Shown here in pieces: positions 13,201-25,400 of a stretch of DNA of 64,000 nucleotides (position 1 is its first letter; every line of letters begins with the position of its first letter). A program made the position numbers and the translations under genes. The stretch comes from Alentia gelatinosa (taxonomy: Eukaryota; Annelida; Polychaeta; Phyllodocida; Polynoidae). Where the stretch lies: assembly GCA_950022655.1 (NCBI GenBank), contig OX465581.1:27809300-27873299 (forward strand), in the 5' to 3' direction. The notes under the pieces are model-generated. The model made no database searches. It was not told the DNA's origin and worked only from the letters and a program-made list of their open reading frames with translations.

Positions 13201-16200
13201 AAAACAATGTAGAAGTAAATGAATATAAATTTACCAAACACATACCTTTCTAAATTAATATAGTTTGCAGTTAATTTCTTTTAATGTTCATTTGATGTGA
13301 AATATATATAATCTGTTACAACTTTCTTTTCTATCATCATAATTGCCTCAATACTTTGTATGGTTACAAAATAACTTATTTGGTAATCATATAAACATAC
13401 TCCTTAGATCCAATCAATCCTTTACAGTGTTATGAGCTTTTGCCATTTGCTTGAAATGTATATAATTTGCAAATCAATGGAGGATATGGAGTGATATACA
13501 TATTTCATTATCTGATGGTGGGTCCTTTGAATAACATATATAATTGACTGAAAAACCTAGGCCATCAGTGTACTTCGAGGTGAAGAAACGGTCCTTACGT
13601 GCTGGGAAACCAGAAGCAACTGTGGAGGATGGCTTCCATACTTGTCTAAAGCCCTATCTAAATGAGCTTGCACAGCTTGGAGAAGTGTTTCCACGGACCA
13701 TTATCTATCTAAATCCACTACGGTGGTGTGGGGAAGCACATGGATGGGCTATTGCCTGCTTAAAGAAAGCAGGCTACCCCAAAGACGAGGCTAACAAACT
13801 AGTAGCCCAGTACCATGCCCCCCAAAGCAAAACAGTTAAATATCACTATTTTCTATTTTGGTGTTCCACGTTCATATGTTCTTGTTATAAAGATAATATA
13901 GAATTAACTCGATGCACAAAATGAGGCTTCATCTTCTAAGTAAATTTAAGTGTGTCTTTTACAATAATTTTAGTTATTAGGGCAATATGCAGAAGCATGT
14001 ATAAAATGTTGTATTTTCCAAGTTTACCATTCGATTCTTGTGTAATCAGTTCTGGTTCCTTTGATTTAACACTAAATAAAAATATTTTGCATGATCAATT
14101 ATATTTAGTTCATTCTATAATTATGATTTTACTTAATCCACGAGATCATGCCCCTAAAGTCAATGTTCTTGGACATTTTCAATACACTAACTCTGGGGAC
14201 CGTGCCACCTGGAACTAGTGAATATCAAATTTACAACTCAAGCCTTATCAATCGAGTATTGACACAATTTATGGAGGCCAAGACATGCAAAACATTTATT
14301 ACCCACCGATTACGGAGTTTCCATAGGAAATTAATAGGGCACCTGGAATTAGCTCCCCGGAGATTCTTATAGAATGATTCCATTTCGTTCTATTCTTTCT
14401 CTAAATAAGAGAAACCATATTTGAAATGTTTAAAGGTATGTGTATTTATAAATCTAAAGCCCTTGATGTTAGGGATGCATCAAACATATAGGCATTAAAA
14501 ATCAGGAGACCCTGCGTGAGTGGACACCGCACGTAAGCGGAAACCAATTTTTCAACCCTTCACAAGGCATCTTTGATTTAAAAAAAAAATAAATACCGCC
14601 CTCGTCAGATTTTGCATTGCTTGAGGAAGAGAAAGAATTTTCTATTTTAGAGGTGCTAAAATATAACCATTAACCTTTAAGTAAGGATGATGCCTGGAGG
14701 CATCATCGCACTAAAAGATGTATGATGCCTTGAGGCATCACTGGACTAAAGATGCATGATGGCTTGAGGCTTCATTGTCCAAATATTGACAAATGTTTTA
14801 CCAATTAAATAATTTAGCCATATTAATGCAATATTACGAATATGTACATATTAAAACATATTTATTGTTTATCTCCAAAAATTATAATACAATTGTTATC
14901 ATTTTCCCGGATTACAAACGTGATTTATCAGTTCTTACCATCATAAGGGACGTTAGCTTTCCGGGATTGTCCGGGTTTCAATGGTTTTAGTTTATTCTAA
15001 ATTAATTCAATGAAATGTAGTATAATAGCGGCCGGTAGCGGAGGCCCGGCGGCTGGTAGCAGAGGCCCGGCTGTGGGAGCACAGCCTACCATAGGACTTA
15101 GTGGTACCCAGAACCACCCCTTCAGCTACCAGGTTGTCCCGGGAACTATCTGTGTGCATGGTGAACTGCAATAGGGTAACATCGGCACCCCGGTAACTCA
15201 AAAACCAAACCTGTATTGAGGACAACGTGAAGGTCATGCGAGGGCCACGCCTGGATCTCAAGCATATTAAATATAGTCTTCCCATGCCTGCCTAGACTTG
15301 TTTCAGTGTTAATGTAAATTATTTTATAAACTCAAATTCAAACTGCGGTAAGATTTTCAGAAAGATACTATACACACATTACATCAATGTTATTGTATAC
15401 TCAAGGATACTTACTTTATTAGAGAAATACAAGATTAAGCTGACATTGATACACATATTCGTATTATATAGGATAACTATTTATGTTTCAGATGAAGACC
15501 ATCATTGCAAATGAGATGAAAGACACAAATAGTTCACTTCGGTTGCTGTTGGCAACTGAAGCATATGGCATGGGAGCAGATTGCCCTAACATCCGAAGAA
15601 TAGTTCATGTTGGAACACCTTGCAACCTTGAGAGTAAGCTTATTATTACAGTATAACTTGGCTGAAAGGGTACACCCTCTGTTCCAAGTAAATTTTCTGC
15701 TTGCATGGGGTTTTCCAATTTGTGGACTGAAATCAAACATCTAATAGTGGGAACCATTCTAAGCTAGGTGGCCCCCTACATGGGTGTCCGTTAAGGAGGG
15801 TTATATGGTAAAATAGTTCATGTAGCATATAAATATAAAACACTTATTATAATAATAAAGATTTACTAGAAGTTTCCAATTTCTCAGTTATTTACTATAT
15901 ATGCTACAAAAGCCTGCCATATGAATGTCACAATAGGTTCTGGCCCCTGCTCTAGTATGTTAAATGGTGAATGATGTCTGACTCTGTAAGGGTTAATGTA
16001 GATGTAAATGTAGCTTTTATAAACCATTTCATATTTGGAATCCAGGTAAAACGGTAGTACTTAGGGATGTCTACTCTCCGGGAAAGTCTGGTATTCCGGG
16101 TACAATTAAAAAAATGCTGTGGGACTCAGACTGAGGTCAGATGGTGGGAACACACGCGGCTTACCCCAGAGACTCGGTCATCATCACCGGCCCCAGGCAG

Positions 16201-17446
16201 TCGACTATCGGCTGCTAGGTCTCCGCAGGCGGGCGGTACTGCTCAGACCACCAGTCCTCACCCCATCTAGTGGTTACAGGGCCTTGCATCCTGCAGAAGT
16301 GTCCCAAACAATATTCTAGCTGGTTGGTCATCGCCCATCGGCGTACAGAAGCACTGGGAATCCAGGAAAAGGGTGTATGTATGTATATGCTACACTCAGT
16401 GCTGGACTAGCACCCATACACGGACTGTTGAGGTGACACTTCAACTGACCACAATGAGGTCATTTGCATAGACTTGCTCAAGTAACAATTATCTTATAAA
16501 AAACTGTGAACTCTTTTCATAAATAGAAAAAACAGTAATTCTTTGGACTAGGAACAAAGGAAGAGTTAAATAAATCAATAAACTAATATTTATAATTATC
16601 CAAAATTGTACTTTGACCAAGTCACTACATAAGTGTTTCCTTACGACTTACGCAAGTTTCACAACTGACCACATCGATTCTAAAAATAGAGCTGTATACG
16701 AGTGAGGGAGTAGAATGTGAACCAGATGCACAACCATCCCAACATGATAAATGGACCACGATTTTGGGTTCTAATATTTTATGTCAAAATAAAATCATAG
16801 GAAATTACAGGTAGTCATTACGGGTAAAATAGGCTGTGTACATTTCCGGGTTTTTTGTATAACCTCACTGTCATCCCTGTTTACGTAACAAGATTAAATT
16901 GTTTATATCGATTCCTGTATTTCAGCTTTCATCCAGGAAGTGGGTCGTGCTGGCCGAGATGGTGAAGCTGCAATTTCTACTCTATACTACACATCATCAG
17001 ATGTAGCCACGAACCGACATGGTATGACTACAGACATGCGTGAATTTTGTAAGCTAACAACAAAATGCCGGCGAAAATACCTCATGGAATACTTTGGGTT
17101 CACAGTCACACCGAAAGATCCCAAATCATGCTGCGACATCTGTGCTGGTGTAACATTTGATACCCAGGTCGATGATATAGAGCAGGCAAAATCAAAAGTA
17201 AATGAAGGTATTGTTTACTGCCTCATGCAGTATTTTGAGGAAGTAAACAAACCTTATTCAAATCTGCTTGTACCAGAAGCTGCCACAGGGCTTTCAACCA
17301 CGCTAGCTGAGAACATTTCAAAACAGCCTGTAAGATTTCTTAAGGACAATGAATTGCTGACAGAATTTCCATTCCTTGGTGAAGATCATATTCAAAATAT
17401 CATATTAATTTTGGAAATGACAGAACATCTGAGAATGACCCCATAG
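4169..17446 (+). CDS. RecQ-family ATP-dependent DNA helicase, 8 exons, 533 aa
   Basis: Exons are 4169-4246, 8331-8430, 9028-9107, 9444-9635, 12836-13050, 13561-13834, 15492-15633 and 16926-17446. They total 1602 bp and every junction keeps phase. The product should be a superfamily 2 3'-5' helicase that unwinds DNA using ATP. Visible motifs: motif 0 (ELKDKQKEAL, residues 20-29), Walker A (LPTGYGKS, 41-48), DEAH box (VVDEAH, 155-160), motif III (LTATAT, 192-197), a motif IV region (RTIIYLN), motif V (LLATEAYGMGAD, about 332-343) and motif VI (QEVGRAGRDG, about 364-373). A RecQ-type zinc-binding segment follows (CRRKYLMEYFG then CCDIC). No HRDC or exonuclease domain is present, so it is a short, core-only RecQ. 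Intron 2 uses a GC donor; the exon 6 donor (ACA|GTTAAA) is weak. Introns are full of transposons. The RecQ call is strong; its place among RECQ1/BLM/WRN-like or element-borne helicases is unresolved. Confidence 0.88.
4432..6275. repeat. Large imperfect inverted-repeat element in helicase intron 1
   Basis: The sequence at 4432-4600 and the reverse complement of about 6165-6275 share GCGTTGACTA near the outer end and TAGTGGATGTTTTG further in, with diverged sequence between. The 1.8 kb element is non-coding. Its interior contains G and C homopolymers (about 5629-5642 and 5681-5695) and a strong short palindrome at 6037-6064 (arms TTGGTGTCTTATA). It looks like a non-autonomous DNA transposon; I found no clear target duplication. 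Confidence 0.45.
6037..6064. repeat. Perfect short palindrome
   Basis: Arms TTGGTGTCTTATA and TATAAGACACCAA are separated by GG and could form a stable hairpin. A related single arm (ATAAGACACCAA) occurs near 5324-5335. Confidence 0.7.
8431..9027 (+). other. GC-AG intron of the helicase gene
   Basis: The exon ending at 8430 is followed by GCAAGT, the usual sequence of the minority GC-AG intron class. The acceptor at 9027 is TTGCAG. The join restores a phase-1 codon and gives LEL-E-CEPKSCLVVAPL, matching the Walker A to motif Ia spacing of RecQ proteins. Confidence 0.75.
10138..10708. mobile_element. CAGGGATG-ended DNA element, copy A (helicase intron 4)
   Basis: The element starts CAGGGATG and ends CATCCCTG, a perfect 8 bp terminal inverted repeat. 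Flanking 8-mers are similar but not identical (CTAAACAC against GTAAATAT, counted one base in), which would fit a decayed hAT-type target duplication. The interior (10218-10545) has a tandem motif around GCGGCCGGTAGCGGAGACCC and is shared with the copy at about 14946-15345. Confidence 0.55.
10716..10800 (-). repeat. Possible tRNA-derived SINE fragment
   Basis: Read on the minus strand, an A-box-like string (GATGGTTTAATGGC) is followed about 25 bp later by a B-box-like string (GGCTCGAGTTCC). The segment cannot fold as a proper functional tRNA by eye, so it is more likely a tRNA-derived SINE head or relic than a tRNA gene. Confidence 0.3.
11535..11775 (+). mobile_element. LTR-like or promoter-like segment in helicase intron 4
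   Basis: A segment beginning near TGTAGCGGGCGGG carries a TATA-like box (CTATAAATACAGG at about 11683-11695) and a downstream CAGTC-rich stretch, reminiscent of an LTR promoter. No second copy or polyA signal at the right distance was found, so the call is tentative. Confidence 0.25.
12322..12590. mobile_element. Modular MITE (TTTATCCTACC family), copy 1
   Basis: A hairpin head (AAACCGAACGAGA paired with CTCGAGTTTGGTTTCG) is joined to a tail that starts TATTTATCCTACC. The tail ends with the complement of the family's end, including TTAAGTCTATGGCG and TAGGGGTTGGAT. It lies in helicase intron 4. The same head-plus-tail layout appears inverted at 40506-40795. Confidence 0.5.
14671..14790. repeat. 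GATGCC-palindrome repeat, partial TTAA-type MITE
   Basis: TTAACCTTTAAGTAAGGATGATGCC is followed by three spaced copies of a GATGCCTNNAGGCATC-type palindrome. The start resembles the ends of the intact MITE at 59200-59562. No matching right end was found, so this is probably a truncated copy. Confidence 0.5.
14946..15345. mobile_element. CAGGGATG-family element, copy C, partial (helicase intron 6)
   Basis: It begins AGGGACG. The block 15027-15302 matches the interior of copy A closely (GCGGCCGGTAGCGGAG, then CCTACCATAGGACT, later GCCTGCCTAGACTTGTT). The right terminal repeat is not recognised. Confidence 0.55.
16062..16878. mobile_element. CAGGGATG-family element, copy B (helicase intron 7)
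   Basis: Its left end reads TAGGGATGTCTACTC and its right end CCTCACTGTCATCCCT, matching the ends of copy A (CCTCACTGGCATCCCTG). The interior differs from copies A and C, as expected for non-autonomous members sharing only termini. Confidence 0.5.
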
Positions 17447-17511
17447 GAATTGCTATGCATGTCTATTTCTTTATAAAGCCACCTATCAAAGGCCTATAGG
17501 ACAATAAGAAA

Positions 17512-17517
17512 AATAAA
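17512..17517 (+). terminator. Polyadenylation signal of the helicase gene
   Basis: An AATAAA hexamer lies 66 bp after the TAG stop at 17446, the first canonical signal downstream and at a sensible distance. Confidence 0.5.
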
Positions 17518-19307
17518 GCTGATGTCCACATTGCGACCATTAAATCTGATGTAAAATTTGTGTAAACGATAAGTATCAAAAAAGAATCTTGAGTCAACAT
17601 GCTAGTTTTTATACTGATATAAAGGAAACATAGATATAAATCATTGGTTTTCATGGAGTAAAGCCTTGTCATGTTTGTGAAACGTTTATGTAATATAGCA
17701 TATGTGTACGACAAGTATAGAGAAAGAGAGGGACGGCTTTAGAGGCCCTTTTGGGGGGGGAGGTCAGCAGTATATTTTCCTTTAATCACACTCAAGGGGT
17801 GGTAATCACCCTCTCCTGGTGACCACATGTAAGAAAAAGTAACTATTTGAACGGAATTATATTAAACCAGACATGTAATTTTGAAAAAGAATATTTGGGG
17901 GTGGGGCTAGCATTTATGTATGCATTCATATTTAAATAAATATTGTGGTGGATGGGTGGTGTCAGCTCTCCCCCGCGGTGGCCGGTCTCTCTGATTCTCT
18001 CGGGGGGCGACATTCCCTAAGAGCTGACATCATCCGGTCAGTATATAAACAAGAGCCATCCCAGGCTAACGCACTTCAAGGACTGACCCGGAGGCTTGGG
18101 CAGCCATTGTAGCCCAGTGACCCAATAAAGATTTATCAATGTTTGTGCACTCTTATCTGGTTGTTCGTGCGTTCCATTTCAATGTTATATTAATTATTCA
18201 TTTCCATTTTATGGTTGCGTCATATGGCGAACAATTTATAATTAAAAAAAGGTCCTTGAAAAACTGAAATATATTCCAGATTTTTTAGACATAAATTAAT
18301 CATCACTTTCAAACATTGACAAGTTTCTAAATTGCCAAAATAAACCTACAGCCGGCTGTTTTCCCTTTTTTTTTAAACTAGTTCATGGGGTCCTATGAGG
18401 GTTCTCTCCATGGTGGTACCATGGTGACCAAAGGGGGTGCTTATATAAACAGGCGTCCCTGATACACTTTTCTCTAGTGGTGAGTAGGGTGGGGATTGTA
18501 ATTGGTGATAAGCCAGAGATAAACTCAAATGTCCCAACACCTTGAGCTACCCCTTCTTTTTGTCAATTATTGAAGTCTAGTTGCATCCATTTCACTAACA
18601 GAAAATAGAGGCAATCATGCTTAATTTATCATTAATTGGAGATTATTAATTTATTTACGTACATTTTTATTTTAGAACATTCATTATATTGTCGAAGATA
18701 ATACACAGTCAGCTTTCATTTTTTTACAATGTAAGATATACAGTACATCTTAAGGTGTTACAAGTTTTGCTTGAGTATGTAAATTACATTTCCATCAATA
18801 TAGGTTTTATAAGTTTGACAATAAAATTGGGGTGACCTTCAGGCCTTATAAGCCTGGTTTTCGTACTCTTCCCCTTTCCTTTACTGCTTTGTACATGAGT
18901 GTTGGGTTCCTGAAGTCTAAACAACAACCCCTGTCAGTGCTACTTTCCCATGGCCACTTCTAAAAAGGACTTAGCATCAGAATCGGTAGGTTTTACAGTA
19001 GACTTAAGTATAATGCCAATCATAAATCTTAGACAATATAGTATTAATATAATCAGCAAGTTGTTATTTTGCTAATCATTAAACCTTTAGTCTGACTATT
19101 AAAAGAGCTAACACTCTCAATTACATTGGCGATATAATTCATGAAAGTGATACAAATATCATTAATTTTTACAGAGTTGATTAAGTCAAGCTAGACCACA
19201 CACAAAAGTTAAACAATATTTCATAATAGGACATGTACGAAGGAACCATTTAGTATGGATTAAAGTGATTTTTTACAAGTTTCTAGGATGGTAGGATATG
19301 CATTTAA
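17518..19307. other. Intergenic stretch between the two tail-to-tail genes
   Basis: No exon is supported. It holds a G run near 17754, an LTR-like element at 17944-18181 and a second TATA-like site (CTTATATAAACAGG, about 18439-18452) just after a CCATGG-GTAC-CATGG palindrome at about 18408-18424. The remainder, 18500-19300, is featureless A+T-rich sequence. Confidence 0.5.
17944..18181 (+). mobile_element. Solo-LTR-like element, copy 1
   Basis: It starts TGTGGTGGATGGGTGG and ends TTCCATTTCA (TG...CA). A TATA box (CAGTATATAAAC) and an AATAAA signal (CCCAATAAAG) lie at LTR-like spacing, and GTTTGTGCACTC follows. It aligns in layout and in several blocks with the element at 26591-26886. No internal retroviral genes lie beside it, so it is a solo LTR or a lone promoter cassette. 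Confidence 0.5.
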
Positions 19308-19637
19308 GCCTGTTAGCGCGAAATAGCCATCGAGGCATTATCAGACCCAGTGCGAATGATGCGTTGAGGCAGAAGTTCTTAAACTAATACAAAATCGTTT
19401 TTATCAAGGAAATAATGGATCTATTTTAATCAAATGTTCTAAGAATATAGGTCTAACACCACAAATAGTTTTTTTATTCAGAACAAAAATAAATAAATAA
19501 GATTTTATTTCTTATCACATGATTAACAAATCAAGTTTTAGGTTTTTCATGACTAGGTGCTCGTCCGCTAGCGTTGTAAAGTGCCACGAGCACCCATCCT
19601 TGGGGGTACCTCAAACGCAGGCACCCCTCCTTAAAGG
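19308..19637. mobile_element. piggyBac-like MITE at the 3' end of the DUF6589 gene
   Basis: The right end is well preserved: TCCTTAAAGGG followed by TTAA at 19638-19641. The left end after the TTAA at about 19304-19307 is degenerate but aligns with the family start and keeps a GCCATCGAGGCATTATC palindrome like the GATGCC units elsewhere. The TAA stop of the minus-strand DUF6589 gene is part of the right TTAA, and AATAAA signals for that gene (minus strand, 19509-19504) lie inside the element. Confidence 0.5.
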
Positions 19638-19638
19638 G

Positions 19639-22438
19639 TTAATTATCATCGATAGCCTGTTGTTTGTGTTTTTGGAACCATGCAGTAAATTTAGTGTGGT
19701 TGAGGTTCTTGGCAGGGGAAATTTGAAGGTTGGCAAACTTAGGACTGCTGTAAGATCGGCCAGGTTCAAATGTAAATGGCTTTACAATTTGCAAGTCAGC
19801 AATAATGGAAGCTATTTCTTTGTGGAGATCTTTTGGCTTATGGGTGTCAGATCGGGTGACAACTTCAGCATGCTCATCAAAGTTTTTTGCTATATTATAC
19901 ATACTAGGGAGAGCTGATGATTTTGTCTTGATGTTGGACATTGTCTTATTGGAGTACATGCTGCGTATATGTTCTTTATTTTCTTTTATCATCCACTCCA
20001 TGCGGAGATCAGCAGGCACATTACTGTGAGGCCTTCCACGCGTGTTCACAAAACAAGCATGGAAAACCTGCATGGCTCTTTTTTCTGGTAAGATTGACAG
20101 TTGTTGGAAAATCATCAGCAAAATTTCAAGAGGATACTTTGATTGGGATTTCCTGCCTTTCAATTGCATCATCATTAGTTTCATAAGTACCAGAAACCTC
20201 TCCCTGTCTGGTGTTTTGCACAAATCGTTTAAGTAGATGAATGTGAGGCCTGTCTCAAGGACATAGTGTCCATACACCTTTTTCTTGTCAGGTTTAGGTG
20301 TTGGTTCCACTGTGACAGATGGTTGACATAGAGGAACATGGATAGTTATCCCACATGGGAGTTTCCTTATCAAAGTCTGCACTTCCTTCACCTGTGGATG
20401 GCTCACAGATTGTAGCCTATAGCTGCCACTCCAGTGTGGGAAGCAGTACTCATCGAGAAAAACCCTGAGGGTTTTGTACACCCAAGCTTTACATTCATCT
20501 TGACTAGTGAATGCTGGTGGTACATGTGTAGTGGGCCAATCAGCAAGGTTTTCCATGCCAAAGAACTCTTGGGCAGCAACAACAATATGTGCATGGACAT
20601 ACTGAATGTAGAATTCCTTATCAGAGGAATAAGCTTTGGAGACATCTGGGTCAACAGAGTGCCGGAACATGCGCTCTTTTTCCCCTCGTAATGTGCCCAT
20701 CTCTACTTCTCCAGTAGAGTTCCATAGCGAATCATAGCACACTTTCTCTAAGAAATTCATCATTAGATGAAAAAATTCGAAAGTTACTTCCCCCAACTGC
20801 ACAAATCGTTCGTGCGGTACTATATTTCCCAACCTGAGCTTCATAGCATGGGAAAATCTCTCCCGTGTCAGCTGGTCTCCACCAATTTGAATAGTCTCAC
20901 CTTGAGGAAGTGGGAGAAGGCGTAATATACTGACATAAAACTCAAGTATTTTCACTGTGTCTTTATAGCTTTGCTCGTTGAGGGGTAAAACAGGAAGTGG
21001 GACTACAACAGTTTTATTGCAGAATTCTGTATTAATTTTACGGTGCTGCTTCGGCATGGCATCTTCCAGGAATTGAAGTTGTGGTAGAAATTCTACCAGG
21101 ACAGGTGCAATGATTGGTATGAAATCAGACATCATCGTGTCATACTCAGCCCAGCTGGGGATGACATCGGCCACTTTAAGGTTCTTCAGTGGGATTGTAG
21201 GCTGGTCACTCTTGTCTTCATAATGCTTTTGAGAGGCTAGAACAGCAGACGCAAACATGTGCACCATATGTTTATGGTTGTCTTTTGTTTCGTGAGCTAC
21301 GTTCTTCACAAAATTTAGATTGTCTCCAATAAGCCGGAATGAAAACCCCTGTTCAACAAGTGCTCTCATTTCCTCAATGTAGTGTGTACCCAAGTCCTTG
21401 CACATTGAGAGAGCTCTGGCATAACTTAATGTAACACCAACTTTGTTCAGTCTGTCATACACTTTAGTGCTGACAATCTGTTCAGACAGAGAGGCTGTTA
21501 GAATCCTTTGAAAACAAGATAGATTTCTGTTCCTTGCCTGTAGGATGATACTGTACACCATCGCAAGCCTCGGTGATAATGACTTCAACTGCTCACCTGT
21601 TACTTCAGTATTGGCATGCATCATGTGAACTAGTATTTTGTAGAGTTCAGGGAACTCTTTTTTGAGTTCTGCAGTGATGTCACTGATTGTTGTCTTGGCC
21701 ATGTGTTCATAGTCCTTTTTCATCAGCACAGACAATTTTCCATGAGTACGATTAAACAATTTATTGGGATGTTGTCCAAGATGTCTTGCCAAGCAGTCAA
21801 CCAGTGCTTCTTTCATGATTGGGTTAGCCATCAAGTGATTTACTATGTCACTAACTGTTAGCTTACCATCCATCCATAAACGAATAATTGGATTTAATCT
21901 TTGAGGTATTTCTTGCTTCTTCTTGATTACTTTATGTGGCTGATCACTTGCCTTACCTTTGATTTTATTTTTTTTACATCTGGCTCCTTTATCTGTACTT
22001 ATTTTACAGTAATTATGCTCACTGCGGGTTTTACTCAGAGGTTGTACATTCGTATGTGAATTTGCATTCACCAAGACAGAGCTTTGGTTTGAAGGTGTTT
22101 CTGTCGTGAGGATGGAACTAGATGTATCAAGTAGCTTTCCAGATGTGATCTTACGTTTAGCTTGAATAATAACACGAGAGTTTTTATTCACTGGGCTTGA
22201 ATTGGGATGAAGAGTGGAATTTGAGAGACTTAGACTAGATCTTGGGAATCTCTGACTGCATGCACTTGTACCTCCGAGCAGAGCATATGCACCAGTGCAA
22301 GACTTTGCATTTTCTGGCTTATAACTTTTATTAGAAGTTCTTGCGCTGTCTGCCTTTGGCGTCCAGTTGTCTTGGCCACTTGTTGATTGTGTAGATAGGG
22401 CTGTTGTGGCCTTGTGTCCTGACTTGTGAAGATCTTCC
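19639..22438 (-). CDS. DUF6589-like terminal exon
   Basis: This single 2.8 kb exon carries 933 codons including TAA at 19641-19639. It is open upstream past the first in-frame methionine, showing that it continues from an upstream exon instead of starting a separate gene. The chosen acceptor (GCAAG|GGAAGATC) restores phase with the exon at 26168-26015; a textbook acceptor 14 bp upstream (CCACCAAACAG) would not. Hallmarks are the GDNLNF and GGDQLTRERF motifs and the aromatic-rich YIQYVHAHIVVAAQEFFG segment. Confidence 0.85.
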
Positions 22439-25400
22439 CTTGCGTTATGAGTCTGTTTGGTGGAGAAGAAAGAAGAACATTTTTATTATTGTTGACCAGT
22501 AGCAATATTGGCTTTTGTATAGGCGTCCTATACTATCACTTAGCCATCCACATCTTAAAAAAAATATAAAACATCAGCTAAACTTTAATACAGTACTGAT
22601 GTGTTGGTATTCATTGACTAGAAGAAGCCGATAGTAGCTGAGAAACAAACCAGCTGACATATCTGGCAGGAAAGTTTAAAGCTTATATAAACCAAGTAAG
22701 CTCTGTTAATCAATCCAACCAAGTAAGCGCCGCCCTCCACACAATTGAGCAGAGAGGGCCTACCACGTTTACATGAACCCTGGACAATTCTAAGGCATAA
22801 GTCGCCTATGAGAGCTCTGCTCCAATGCTAAAGTATGGGAGTAGTGTTAGGGTATCGCTATCTGCGGTGGTACTTGGACTGGACCTATAAAACCGACACC
22901 TAGAGGGCTGAGGTCAGTCAGTGAAATCTGGCAATCTGCAATGTACACACAGCCGTGATTACTGACCATGACAAGAAGTCTAGGCAGTGCACCGACCACC
23001 ACAAGAAATTAAGTTAACTAATACACTACAAACACTAATTGAATGTATTTCTAATTTTTTTTTTATCCCTGCATGTTAATGAGCTGTAGGCCACCCTCTC
23101 ACCTGTCTTTTATATACCCCCACTGACTGGTCTTGCCGACCTGACTTGTCGCGACCACAGATACACACGACGCCCAGTTCTCTCACTGTGTGAGAGGCGG
23201 GTATATATTTTATAAGTGAAATTATCATCTAAAATAAATTAAGTATATCAGCTTGAATCTGTAGTACAGTGTAACACACATTGGGCAGGTCCTTCTCTGT
23301 AGAGGTTCACCAGTCAGTCATATTGGCCTAGTCGCCACCTCATAAACTGGTGGGGATATGCAAAAATAACAATCGCACAGTGTGTCAGCACATGGTTTTA
23401 CTCCTCTTACAGCTGTAATAGGATGAACCCCTGTAGTGAAATATATTATAAACAAGGAACCACCATAGCTTAGATAATTAATAATTGATCTAAATACAGA
23501 AGCTAAATAGATATAGTTTGAAGAATTACATGGTAATAAGAAATACAAACCAGTAATGACGTTAATGTAGAATATGACTCATTAAGCAGAGGTTGCACAC
23601 CTCCTTCAGAGTTAGCACCATCGGGCCCACATAATAAAGTAGATGTCCAAGTGACTGTAGCCCTAGTGTTATGAAATGAAAGAAAAATATAGCATTAACC
23701 CTAACACACAGATTCCATATAAGAAACTAGGTCACAAGCATGAGTCTATGCAAGTTGCTAATACATCACTATAAAAGTGGTCCGAAAGTTTCGGTAATTT
23801 TCAAGAGTGAATAGAAAAGTATATTGCCAGAATATACACAAGAGTAGCTTTCATTAAATATCTCAAGCAAAGCGACCCGACCGGTGATAGCTTGAGTATC
23901 TTCTGGCAAAGCTATCCCTCCTTGATCCTACCATGAACAGATGGTCAGGGAGTTGTAGGCACCCTGGGCATCACAGCACCTACCACCCCTGCCGCTATGG
24001 GGCGCTGCTTGGAAAATTCCAGTATACCTCAGATGTAATTTTCATTTTATTTTAGAAATGAGATCTTTTATAATATAGCTCACAAGTGGACCATTTTCAA
24101 TGGTCGGCCAGTAATGATTGACAGGGTTTCATAAGCAGTGGATAGTAAAGCATTACTAAATTTACTAAGTATACCAGTATCATGTACTACATATAAACAA
24201 TTTAGGAAGATTTTTACAAACAAGATGTCATATAGAGCCTCCAGAGTTTACTAAACTCCCCAATATCGGCCAGGGTAAAGCAAAGTTCCCCTCCTGATAG
24301 ACTTGGCAAACTACGACATCATGAACCACAGTTTAATGATTTATAAGTGCAGAAACTGAATATAATTGAGGATTCCCCTGTAGAAATAGCTGAAATCTCC
24401 ATATCTGACATCAGAATTTCATTTTGAGGAAGTCTGAAAACAGTTAAACGGCATTAATTCAGGGTTACGAGCAAGGGGTCTATCACTGTACTACGTCGGT
24501 AACCAGCGGAACCCAGAACCTGTAAACAGACTGAAGTACGGGATACCTCAATAGGGTCTATGCTCTGAGGAGTGGCAGCATAACAATATCCAAACACATG
24601 TGAGGATATTGCAAAGAGTCAACTCCGAGGAGCATACAACCACGCTTATCTGAAAACAGTTTATATGTTACTTGGTATCCACCTTTTATTGAAAAATTCG
24701 CTATCCATTTAATTTCTTTTTAGGTACGCAATATGTTTTAATATGCACTTTATTTCCGTATGTGCTTGGTTTTGCAGTCCAGAGCAGACAACATATCTGT
24801 ATGCTCCTGGTAGGTTGATACATGCTCCCTATGTCTTTTCTATGGATATACTATGTACTAGGTGAATAATATAATACAGTGAAGATTTTACCTGAAATTA
24901 CAGGTTTTTTTCACATGTAGATGGTGGTTCAGTAAATCTCAGTTACATTTGAGATCTTTGTCACAATATCAGCCTTTCATGATAATAATAGGCGGTGGTG
25001 TTATTACCTGATCTGTGCAAAATTAGATATATTTTATAAATAACAAAGATTTATTTTTCATCTACTGAATATCATTTCATATTAACAATCAAGGATGGAC
25101 TAACACAGAGTTTATGTTTTAATCTACATGAAAATGATGTATTGTTTTGTATACCTAATAGGTATATTACAAATGGCGGCCCTTACTCAGGGGATGGTCA
25201 CACAGGCATGCACCCCTGGGTGAGTGGCAGCGCACAGCAACCTGCTGAGGGGCAACAGGGTAGGGTGGATGTGGCCAGTGTGGTGGGAGGCATAGCATAA
25301 ACTGAGTAGCTGTGTGCATGCAGGACCAGGGGACTGCAGTGAGTTTATTTAGTATTTTCTAGGAGAAAAATTCAACACATGTAATTCCTTTCCTACCAAA

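Noticed and set aside
13835..14372. Open frames following helicase exon 6 as extra exons
   Set aside because: They read through the probable donor at 13834, contain A+T-rich peptide unlike a helicase, and are not needed: exon 15492-15633 joins in phase with the expected motif V.
22230..22505. Minus-strand 91-codon frame upstream of the DUF6589 exon
   Set aside because: It is the neighbouring frame of the same exon; the DUF6589 frame stays open through this stretch and matches the phase of the upstream SANT exons.
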